A model generated the notes under the pieces. It saw nothing but the letters and a program-made list of their open reading frames with translations, made no database searches and had not been told where the DNA came from. Source: Flavobacteriales bacterium UBA4466 (GTDB taxonomy: Bacteria; Bacteroidota; Bacteroidia; Flavobacteriales_D; Crocinitomicaceae). From it: a stretch of 64,000 bases of DNA. The position numbers were made by a program, and so were the translations under genes. Position 1 is the first letter of the stretch, and each line of letters opens with the position of its first letter. The stretch spans positions 1 through 64,000 of the forward strand of contig CAJJBE010000001.1 in assembly GCA_905182335.1 (NCBI GenBank). The letters run 5' to 3'. Positions 54,439-62,059 of this stretch are shown here, in pieces.

Positions 54439-54985
54439 TTAATCTCTTCCTGTAATCATCTTATTAACAATCCCTTTATTGTCTACTTTTTCTGCGACGA
54501 CCAATCCTACAAAATGGAACACGATTAACCAGTAAAAAGATAGTTCATGGAACTCTTCTGTAGTATGCTTTTATTCACGCGGACCAAATTCAATAATTAA
54601 TGATGAAGCTAATAGCACATCGAAAAGAGCATAACTCCAAGATTGACCCTTTTTCTTTTCCTTTGAAAGAGAACTTCCACCCCCTCTTTTATCATTAAAC
54701 CCATACGTAGAAAATACAGTCCCATCGATACATACTCAACGTATACGTGCCAATTCCACATTGGTTTGCGAATAGACTTAGCAATTGGTATTGCGTCATC
54801 TTCACCTATTGAAATATTTAGGTTCTCCAGACCGGCGCTCATTATCTCCGACATGTTGTGCTTATTCATCTAATTCAACCTTAAAATGATGATTAGCAAC
54901 ATAAATAACATTGAAAAAGCAATTGCCCAATGTAATAGGCGGCATGTGAAACTTTATATTTTAATAAAGCTTTATAATAGTTGCC
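54439..54985 (-). pseudogene. Decayed cytochrome b561-type membrane gene
   Basis: Conceptual repair of the minus strand gives a di-heme cytochrome b561-like protein. The pieces are GNYYKALLKYKVS, then RLLHWAIAFSMLFMLLIIIL, SIRKPMWNWHVYVEYVSMGL, SYALFDVLLASSLIIEFGP, and finally EEFHELSFYWLIVFHFVGL with VDNKGIVNKMITGRD. The lesions are a frame change near 54950, an in-frame TAG at 54870-54872 (probably from a Trp TGG), a frame change between 54650 and 54690, and a TAA at 54571-54573. Candidate heme histidines lie in RLLHW, NWHVY and VFHFVG. Only an 86-codon piece (54609-54869) is still open. The gene is dead or very badly sequenced. Confidence 0.75.
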
Positions 54986-55009
54986 AAAATCAATTTAAAA
55001 GGCGGATCT

Positions 55010-55028
55010 ATTTAGAATGATTCTAAAA
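55010..55028. promoter_or_regulatory. Fur-box-like palindrome before the iron-uptake operon
   Basis: TTTAGAATGATTCTAAA at 55011-55027 is a perfect 8-1-8 palindrome, close to the iron-box form I recall from Flavobacteriia (TTTAGAAT-N-ATTCTAAA). It lies 71 bases before the first gene of an operon whose content points to iron acquisition. Confidence 0.65.
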
Positions 55029-55098
55029 TACCTTGTTTATGGTATTGTGCTATAAATGAAATCTCCCTTTCTTTGCATAAAAAAATTAATTATTTAAT

Positions 55099-56259
55099 AT
55101 GAAAAAGTCTATTATCATTCTTGCAGCTTTAATTGGAACGACTGCAATCTCATGCAAAAAAGAAGGTTGTACAGATTCTACAGCCAACAACTACAATTCT
55201 AAAGCAAAAAAAGATGACGGAAGTTGTACCTATGATGCAAACACTGTAGTCCCTGTTGCTTACACAACTCCTTCAACTTTTGAGTTTACGGATGCAAACG
55301 GAAATTCAACTGTAAGCTTTAGTGGTCAAACTAATCGTCTAGACAAGCTAAGCGAAATGGTTACATATATGAAAACAGGTAAGAGTACTGTTGTAGATGC
55401 TGTCCAAATGAAAGATATGTTTGGAGACAATGTAGGTCAATATTTTACTGATCCTTTATTAAATGCTTCAACAAAGCAACTAAAAAATAAATGTTTCCCA
55501 GCTGATGTAGCGACATTTGAAACATTTATGGATGAATTGGCAACTGCTAGTATAGATAATGCAGAAGTTGCTGCTAATGGTCAGGCAGGTACGCTTTCTT
55601 CTGGAACAAGTACATATTTGTTTGATGCTAATGGAATTGAAAAAGTTCAGTTAGTTGAAAAAGGATTAATGGGAGCTGTTTTCTTAAATCAAGCATTAAA
55701 CACTTATTTTGGTGCTGATAAAATGGATGTAGATAATACTACAGCTGTTGATTCTGATGGAGGAAAATACTACACTTTAATGGAGCATCACTGGGATGAA
55801 GCATACGGTTACTTTACAGATGCTATAGACTATCCAACAAGTGGTACAGATAGATTTTGGGGTAAGTATTGTAACAAACAAGATGGAAATATTAACTGTA
55901 ATGCTGATATGATGGATAATCTATTAATGGGAAGAGCTGCTCTTTCTAGTGATGTATTAACAGATCGTGATGCTGCTATCGCAACAATTAGAACTGAGTG
56001 GGAAGATATTTCTGCAAATCAAGCTATGACTTATCTAGATGAATCTATCCCTTATTTCGGTTCAGATAATGCTAAATTCTTACACGTTCTTGCTGAAGCA
56101 TGGGCATTTGCATGGAACTTAAGATATGCACCAGTAGAAACAAGAAGAATGAGTGTTGCTGAGCATACCGCTTTAATGGGAATGTTTAAAGCAAACTTCT
56201 GGGAAATGACTGTAGCTGACGTAAATGCTATCAAAGCAGAAATCGACGCAAAATATTAA
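55099..56259 (+). CDS. DUF4856 lipoprotein of an iron-uptake operon
   Basis: The 386-residue protein has a lipobox (LIGTTAISCKKE, Cys 19), then a Cys-framed segment (GCTDSTANNYNSKAKKDDGS) and the DUF4856 domain: a helical, imelysin-related region with LMEHHWDEAYGYFTDAIDYP (about 227-246) and EAWAFAWNLRYA. DUF4856 proteins are encoded with imelysin and TonB receptors in Bacteroidota. Exact role is unknown; periplasmic or surface iron binding is the usual proposal. It is the first gene behind the Fur-like palindrome. Confidence 0.85.
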   Translation: MKKSIIILAALIGTTAISCKKEGCTDSTANNYNSKAKKDDGSCTYDANTVVPVAYTTPSTFEFTDANGNSTVSFSGQTNRLDKLSEMVTYMKTGKSTVVDAVQMKDMFGDNVGQYFTDPLLNASTKQLKNKCFPADVATFETFMDELATASIDNAEVAANGQAGTLSSGTSTYLFDANGIEKVQLVEKGLMGAVFLNQALNTYFGADKMDVDNTTAVDSDGGKYYTLMEHHWDEAYGYFTDAIDYPTSGTDRFWGKYCNKQDGNINCNADMMDNLLMGRAALSSDVLTDRDAAIATIRTEWEDISANQAMTYLDESIPYFGSDNAKFLHVLAEAWAFAWNLRYAPVETRRMSVAEHTALMGMFKANFWEMTVADVNAIKAEIDAKY

Positions 56260-56262
56260 AAT

Positions 56263-57333
56263 ATGAGAGTCAAGAGAACTATTAGAGTTTATTTAAGTCT
56301 TGCAATATTATTGCTACTTAATTTTAGTTGTAAAAAAGACTGTGATGAGGTGCAACCTGCATTTAGTAAAGCAGTTTTACTTGAAAATGTCGCGGATAAT
56401 ATTATTTTACCTGCATTAAACGACTTTGAATCAACTCTTAGTTCTCTTGAATCTAGTTTTTTCACTTTACAAACTGACCCAAATCAAGAAAGCTTAAATG
56501 CTGTTAGAGCAAATTGGAAAGCATCCTATATGCAATGGCAAATGGTTAAGATTTTTGACTTTGGCCCAATAAGAACTAATGGTTTTAAAGGGGCCGTTGG
56601 AACTTATCCTACAGATACAGTTAGAGTAAATTCAAATATTATTAACGGTGGATATAACTTAAGCACTGCAGATAATGCAGATGCTATTGGCTTCTCAGCA
56701 TTAGATTTTCTTTTATATCGCAATGATGCATTAATAGACTTTATATCTAATGAAGAATATTTTCAATATACATTGGATGTAATTCAAAAAATGAAGAATG
56801 AATTTGCACTGGTAAAATCTCAATGGTCAACTTATAATTCAACATTTATAGCGGGAACAGGCACAGAGTCTACTTCTTCCTTTTCTTTATTGGTTAATGA
56901 GTTTAACCGAGACTATGAGCTTGCTAAAAACGGAAAGCTTGGAATACCTATTGGAGCTGGAACGCTTGGCATTCAATTACCAGAGTATATTGAGGCTCGA
57001 AACAGTGGAATATCTCTTGAATTACTTCAAGAGAGTATGAGGGCTTTACGCATTGTTTATATGGGTAATAACTCTGGTTCGGGATTGGGATTCTATGACT
57101 ACCTAGTTGACTTAGAAAAATCCAGTTTAGCATCTACTATTGATGCTAACTTCAACCAGATTATTAATACGGTTGAAACATTTAATGGTTCACTTGAATC
57201 TGAGATGGGTTCTAATGTTAGTGGATTGAATGAATTATATAATTTAGTTCAAAGTCAAGTTGTAAACATTAAAACTGATATGACTTCATCCTTTGGGGTA
57301 CTAATTACATATCAAGATAATGACGGAGATTAA
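56263..57333 (+). CDS. Imelysin family lipoprotein
   Basis: The 356-residue protein has a lipobox (LLLLNFSCKKD, Cys 23) and the imelysin (peptidase M75) helical repeats: RANWKASYMQWQMVKIFDFG (about 87-106) and ADAIGFSALDFLLYRND (about 137-153). The canonical GxHxxE motif is changed here to GFSALD, so the metal-binding His and Glu are missing, as in other Bacteroidota imelysin-like proteins. It starts 3 bases after the DUF4856 gene. Role in iron uptake is inferred from family and operon. Confidence 0.85.
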   Translation: MRVKRTIRVYLSLAILLLLNFSCKKDCDEVQPAFSKAVLLENVADNIILPALNDFESTLSSLESSFFTLQTDPNQESLNAVRANWKASYMQWQMVKIFDFGPIRTNGFKGAVGTYPTDTVRVNSNIINGGYNLSTADNADAIGFSALDFLLYRNDALIDFISNEEYFQYTLDVIQKMKNEFALVKSQWSTYNSTFIAGTGTESTSSFSLLVNEFNRDYELAKNGKLGIPIGAGTLGIQLPEYIEARNSGISLELLQESMRALRIVYMGNNSGSGLGFYDYLVDLEKSSLASTIDANFNQIINTVETFNGSLESEMGSNVSGLNELYNLVQSQVVNIKTDMTSSFGVLITYQDNDGD

Positions 57334-58696
57334 GTTAAGTAAATACTTATCTCTTTTTAAAGAGGTATCAATAGCCCCGCTAATTATTTTCAGAATAATT
57401 TTCGGGGTTTTGATGTTTTTAGGCACCATCCGTTTTATAAGTAAAGGTTGGATTGAGCAATTATATATTGACCCAGATTATTATTTTGGATATCTTGGTT
57501 TCGAATGGATTAAACCCCTTGAAGGCCAACTGATGTATCTTCCATTTCTCTTGCTGCTAATATCACCGCTATTTATTCTTCTTGGTTTTTTATATCGAGC
57601 ATCTTCAATAACATTTTTTATTTGTTTTACTTATATAGAATTACTAGACAAGTCAAACTACCTAAATCATTACTACTTTGTTAGCTTAATAGCGTTAATT
57701 ATGATCTTTCTTCCGGCCCATCGGAATTTCTCAATTGATACTAAAATATGGCCAAAAATAAAAACGGTGTCAACCAAGCAATGGACAATTAGCCTAATCA
57801 AGCTGCAATTAGCGATAGTTTATATTTTTGCTGGAATTGCTAAATTAAACTCAGACTGGTTAATACATGCTAAACCATTAAAGATTTGGATACAAGCACA
57901 CCATAACATACCCTTTATTGGCCCTTTAATGCAGCAAGAATGGTTGGCCTATCTTTTTAGTTGGACAGGCTGCTGCTATGATCTTTTCATAGTCTTTTTT
58001 TTATTATCAAATCGATCTAGACCTATTGCCTATTTATTTGTAATAGTCTTTCACCTACTAACTTGGTACTTATTCCCGATTGGTGTTTTTCCATGGGTGA
58101 TGATATTTAGTACACTGATTTTCTTTTCACCTAAATTTCATGAACGGATTTTAAATCTATTAAGCCGCTCTAATTGGAAGAAGAACGTAATTGAAAACAT
58201 TAAATTATCTCATACTAGAAAAAAAATTATTATCTCCCTACTTACATTATACATTGCTATTCAAATTATTATTCCATTTAGGCATGTTTTATATCCTGGT
58301 AATTTATTTTGGAATGAAGAGGGGTTTAGGTTTTCATGGCGAGTAATGATAATGCATAAAGTAGGCCTCGCGACCTTTTACATGGTGGATCCAAAAACAG
58401 GCCGAGAATCTGAAATTAATAACAGCAAATTCTTAACTCGAACACAAGAGGGTCAGATGGCTACACAGCCAGATATGATTCTACAATATGCTCAGATTTT
58501 AAAGAATTATCATCATGGGAAAACATTTCATTACGGAAATCAGAAGTTTCTAATCGAAAACCCCGAGATTCGTGCCAAAATATATGTTAGCGTAAATGGT
58601 CGACCTTCTCAATTATTTGTTGATAAAAAACACGATCTCACAAAACTAGAATACAATTTATCTCACAGAACATGGCTAGAGCCTTTTAATAAATGA
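57320..58696 (+). CDS. HTTM-domain membrane protein (vitamin K-dependent carboxylase-like)
   Basis: The 458-residue protein has several membrane helices in the first 320 residues and the HTTM pattern: PLIIFRIIFGVLMFLGTIRF, then YIELLDKSNYLNHYYFVSLI and QLAIVYIFAGIAKLNSDWLI. The C-terminal extracytoplasmic part (about 330-458) contains FSWRVMIMHKVGLATFYMVD. This fold is related to gamma-glutamyl carboxylase, but the bacterial function in iron operons is not known. It overlaps the imelysin gene by 14 bases and the TonB receptor gene by 4. Confidence 0.85.
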   Translation: MTEIKLSKYLSLFKEVSIAPLIIFRIIFGVLMFLGTIRFISKGWIEQLYIDPDYYFGYLGFEWIKPLEGQLMYLPFLLLLISPLFILLGFLYRASSITFFICFTYIELLDKSNYLNHYYFVSLIALIMIFLPAHRNFSIDTKIWPKIKTVSTKQWTISLIKLQLAIVYIFAGIAKLNSDWLIHAKPLKIWIQAHHNIPFIGPLMQQEWLAYLFSWTGCCYDLFIVFFLLSNRSRPIAYLFVIVFHLLTWYLFPIGVFPWVMIFSTLIFFSPKFHERILNLLSRSNWKKNVIENIKLSHTRKKIIISLLTLYIAIQIIIPFRHVLYPGNLFWNEEGFRFSWRVMIMHKVGLATFYMVDPKTGRESEINNSKFLTRTQEGQMATQPDMILQYAQILKNYHHGKTFHYGNQKFLIENPEIRAKIYVSVNGRPSQLFVDKKHDLTKLEYNLSHRTWLEPFNK

Positions 58697-61113
58697 TTCG
58701 GTATTCACTCATACTATTTATTGGATTCCTTTCCTTTGGAATAAGAGCGCAATCGATTTCTGGAACAATTCAGGACGAATCAAAAACGTCCATCCCATCT
58801 GTTAAAATTCAAAATCTTACAAACAAAAAATATACGCGCGCTGATTTGGATGGGAAGTTTAAAATAAAAGCAAAACTAAATGATAGTGTTTTTTTCATAG
58901 CTTATGGTTATGACACAACATTGATTATTGTATCCGCTGAAGATATCATAAGAACAACTATTCCCGTTTTACTAAACACAACTATTCAAGAAATAGCTGC
59001 TGCAAATGTTATAAGTAAAAGATTGGCAGATTTTGATGTTGGCTTCTTACCTCCAATTAAAGGTGTACAAATATATACTGGTACAAATGCTGTTATTGAA
59101 CTATCAAAATTAAGTGGAGCAAAGTCATCTGCGAATCCACGAGAGATTTTTGCAAAAATACCAGGATTAAACATCTGGGAAAGTGATGGTTCAGGAGTTC
59201 AACTTGGAATTGGAGGTCGAGGATTAAGCCCTAATAGAGCCGCCAACTTCAATACACGCCAAAATGGGTATGACATAAGCGCAGATGCGCTAGGATATCC
59301 TGAAAGTTATTATACCCCACCGCTAGAAGCTTTAAAGTCGATTGAAATAATTCGGGGCTCTGCCTCTCTTCAATTTGGGACACAATTTGGTGGTTTATTA
59401 AACTTCATTATTCGCGAAGCCCCTACAAGTACACTCTTTGAATTAACAAGTAGAAATACCGTTGGGGTATATAATTATCTTGGGACTTTTAATCGTATTA
59501 CGGGAACGAACAATCGTTTCTTTTATCAAGCCTATCATCAATACAAACGCGGCGATGGCTATCGTGATAACAGCAAGTTCAATCAGCAACAGATTTTCGG
59601 GCAAGTTGGATACCATTTAACTGATAAAATAAAAATTAAACTAGAATACACACACATGGATTATCTTGCTAAACAAGCAGGGGGACTCACTGATACCAAA
59701 TTCAATCAAGATCCAACACAAAGTTTGCGTGATAGAAATTGGTTTAATGTAAATTGGAATATTCTTGCTCTACACTATGATTATGAAATTGGGGGAAGTT
59801 CGAATTTAAATATACGGACTTTTGGCATGATTTCACAACGACAATCACTTGGGTTTTTAGGTAAAATAACACAGGCCGATGATAATGAAGCTCGAGAAAT
59901 GATTTCAGGTGACTTCAGAAATTTAGGAATAGAAGCACGCTATTTGAAAAAATACACCCTAAAAAATGACGGGTCAAAATTGAAAGGTGCATTTCTAATT
60001 GGTAGCAGATATTACCAAGGAAACTCAACTGCAAAGCAAGGATTGGCAACCGAAAGTGATGATGCAAATTTCATTTTTCAAAATGAAACTGATTTAGAAG
60101 CATCTAACTTCTCTTACCCTTCTGAAAATGTAGCCTTGTTTGCAGAAAATATCCTTTTTTTAGGTCGGCGATGGACAATTAACTTTGGAGGAAGATTTGA
60201 ATATATCAAAAGTAGTTCAAAAGGGTATTACAAGAACTATGTCATCTTTCCTAATAATGGCGATACCATATCATCTAGTAAAGTTGATGATAATAATACC
60301 TCAAAGCGAAGAGTCCCATTATTTGGAGCTGGAACAGCTTATAAAATAGCTAATAAATCAACTGTTTATGGGAACTTTACCCAGAACTACCGTGCAATTA
60401 ACTTTACAGACATCCGAATTAACAATCCAAATATTACCATTGATAGTTTAATTAAAGATGAACATGGATATACAGCAGAAGTTGGCCTTCGTGGTTTAAT
60501 TAAAGACTTTCTAATTTATGATTTTGCAGGATTCTATATCTTCTATGGAGATAAAATTGGTTTGGCTCCAAAACCCGGAACAATCAAAAAAGAACGTACC
60601 AACATCGGGGATGCTCAAAACTTTGGAGTTGAATTATTCACTGAAATTGATTTCTTAAAAGCCTTTAATAATTCAACGAAACACTTTCTTTCTCTTTTCT
60701 TAAATGTCGCTTACATTGATGCAAATTATATTTCATCAAAAGAAACAAACTACCTAGATAAAAAAGTTGAATACGTGAGTTCTTGGATTCTAAAGTCTGG
60801 GATAAAATATAGATTCAAAGGATTAAGCTTACAAATTCAAGGATCATACAATTCAGAGCAATTCTCTGATGCTTCTAATTCAATTGAGCCATCAGGTGAT
60901 GCTGTAATAGGATTAATTCCTGCATATTTTGTCATGGATTTCTCATCCAGATATGCCTTCAAAAAACATTTCCAATTAGAGTTTGGAGTAACAAACCTTA
61001 CAAATAATAAATACTTTACACGAAGAGCAACAGGCTACCCAGGACCTGGGATTTTACCTTCCGATGGTATTGGAGCGTACTTTACCTTACAGTACAAATT
61101 CTCTGCGAAGTAA
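58693..61113 (+). CDS. TonB-dependent outer membrane receptor (FecA-like)
   Basis: The 806-residue protein has a signal peptide (ending LSFGIRAQ) and an N-terminal carboxypeptidase-regulatory-like domain (about 22-95, SISGTIQDESKTSIPSVKIQ). The plug domain follows (about 130-230, with NPREIFAKIPGLNIWESDGS and LKSIEIIRGSASLQFGTQFG), then a 22-strand barrel ending GIGAYFTLQYKF. The plug and barrel look like those of iron-siderophore or ferric citrate receptors. It is the last gene of the DUF4856-imelysin-HTTM operon, which suggests these proteins feed one substrate, most likely an iron complex. Confidence 0.9.
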   Translation: MIRYSLILFIGFLSFGIRAQSISGTIQDESKTSIPSVKIQNLTNKKYTRADLDGKFKIKAKLNDSVFFIAYGYDTTLIIVSAEDIIRTTIPVLLNTTIQEIAAANVISKRLADFDVGFLPPIKGVQIYTGTNAVIELSKLSGAKSSANPREIFAKIPGLNIWESDGSGVQLGIGGRGLSPNRAANFNTRQNGYDISADALGYPESYYTPPLEALKSIEIIRGSASLQFGTQFGGLLNFIIREAPTSTLFELTSRNTVGVYNYLGTFNRITGTNNRFFYQAYHQYKRGDGYRDNSKFNQQQIFGQVGYHLTDKIKIKLEYTHMDYLAKQAGGLTDTKFNQDPTQSLRDRNWFNVNWNILALHYDYEIGGSSNLNIRTFGMISQRQSLGFLGKITQADDNEAREMISGDFRNLGIEARYLKKYTLKNDGSKLKGAFLIGSRYYQGNSTAKQGLATESDDANFIFQNETDLEASNFSYPSENVALFAENILFLGRRWTINFGGRFEYIKSSSKGYYKNYVIFPNNGDTISSSKVDDNNTSKRRVPLFGAGTAYKIANKSTVYGNFTQNYRAINFTDIRINNPNITIDSLIKDEHGYTAEVGLRGLIKDFLIYDFAGFYIFYGDKIGLAPKPGTIKKERTNIGDAQNFGVELFTEIDFLKAFNNSTKHFLSLFLNVAYIDANYISSKETNYLDKKVEYVSSWILKSGIKYRFKGLSLQIQGSYNSEQFSDASNSIEPSGDAVIGLIPAYFVMDFSSRYAFKKHFQLEFGVTNLTNNKYFTRRATGYPGPGILPSDGIGAYFTLQYKFSAK

Positions 61114-61125
61114 TATTTATTATCC

Positions 61126-61914
61126 TCATAGAGGTAGCCTACTACTTAATTTATTTTTCAACCCCGCCCATCCCACAAGATGGATTTTAATTGATCCCAC
61201 AGGGATTTTTGCTTTAACTAAAATCGGAATCTTGTTTTTATCTGCAGTAACCCAAAACTGGACATCTTCTTCACTTTTAAAGTATCTCCCTGATTGGACC
61301 AATGGCACAAACTTATGACATTTAAATTTCCCCTTTCTAATTCTGATTTGCTCATCACCAACATATTTTATTTTAAGGTTATAAATTTCATCATCCATAA
61401 AGCACTTAAACTCAAAGGTCTTCCCTTTCTTCATGTTCTTGAAGTTTAAGGTCCTCGCTTTATAAAAGGATGATATCATATCCTGAATACCCATTGGGGT
61501 TTTAAAGTCTTTTTTACCATTGTTCACTTTATATTTATTTTGCTTGAAAACATAGCTCTGGTTAATCCTGTATCCACCTTCATTTACATCTCTTTCAAAG
61601 AACCATGGCATAATTGATTTCTTATCGATATAACTTTCATATACATCTAGAACAGAATAGAACGCATCAAATACCCCTAATGTTTTTGCTGTTCCTATAC
61701 AGTGGTATAACGATCTACTATTTCCTTTTTTTGAAGTTGATTTCACTTCAATTACTGCTTCGCCAGCATCTATAAAACCATATGTTATTCTATAACGTAG
61801 TTTCTCCCCTATTTTAAATGCTGAATTAAAAACTGAAGGATAATAAACGAAGCTTGAACTAGTCATTCCAAAGAGCAACCCGATCACTGTAATAAGATAA
61901 ATATACTTTTTCAT
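61126..61914 (-). CDS. DUF3108 domain protein
   Basis: The 262-residue protein has an N-terminal signal or anchor (MKKYIYLITVIGLLFGMTSS) and the DUF3108 pattern: FKIGEKLRYRITYGFIDAGE, then YESYIDKKSIMPWFFERDVN and GKFKCHKFVPLVQSGRYFKS. This is a beta-rich periplasmic family of unknown function. It is convergent with the TonB receptor gene (12-base gap) and monocistronic. Confidence 0.82.
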   Translation of the reverse strand: MKKYIYLITVIGLLFGMTSSSFVYYPSVFNSAFKIGEKLRYRITYGFIDAGEAVIEVKSTSKKGNSRSLYHCIGTAKTLGVFDAFYSVLDVYESYIDKKSIMPWFFERDVNEGGYRINQSYVFKQNKYKVNNGKKDFKTPMGIQDMISSFYKARTLNFKNMKKGKTFEFKCFMDDEIYNLKIKYVGDEQIRIRKGKFKCHKFVPLVQSGRYFKSEEDVQFWVTADKNKIPILVKAKIPVGSIKIHLVGWAGLKNKLSSRLPL

Positions 61915-62005
61915 AACATTGAATTATGCAGTTAGAAAAGCAAAGCGCGTGCCAAAACCCGAAACTGGTCGATGGGATACAACGTAATTTTTGGAGAGAA
62001 AAAGA

Positions 62006-62039
62006 AAACCGTAATCATTCAACTGAATAATTACGGTTT
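62006..62039 (-). terminator. Terminator after leuS
   Basis: AAACCGTAAT and ATTACGGTTT form a perfect 10-bp stem with an inner ATTCA/TGAAT stem. On the minus strand it lies 21 bases after the leuS stop codon and is followed by a T-rich stretch. Confidence 0.8.
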
Positions 62040-62059
62040 CAATATATAAGTCAATTCTA

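Noticed and set aside
54609-54869. 86-residue small protein as a standalone gene
   Set aside because: It is the middle of a cytochrome b561-type sequence that continues out of frame downstream and beyond an in-frame stop upstream.
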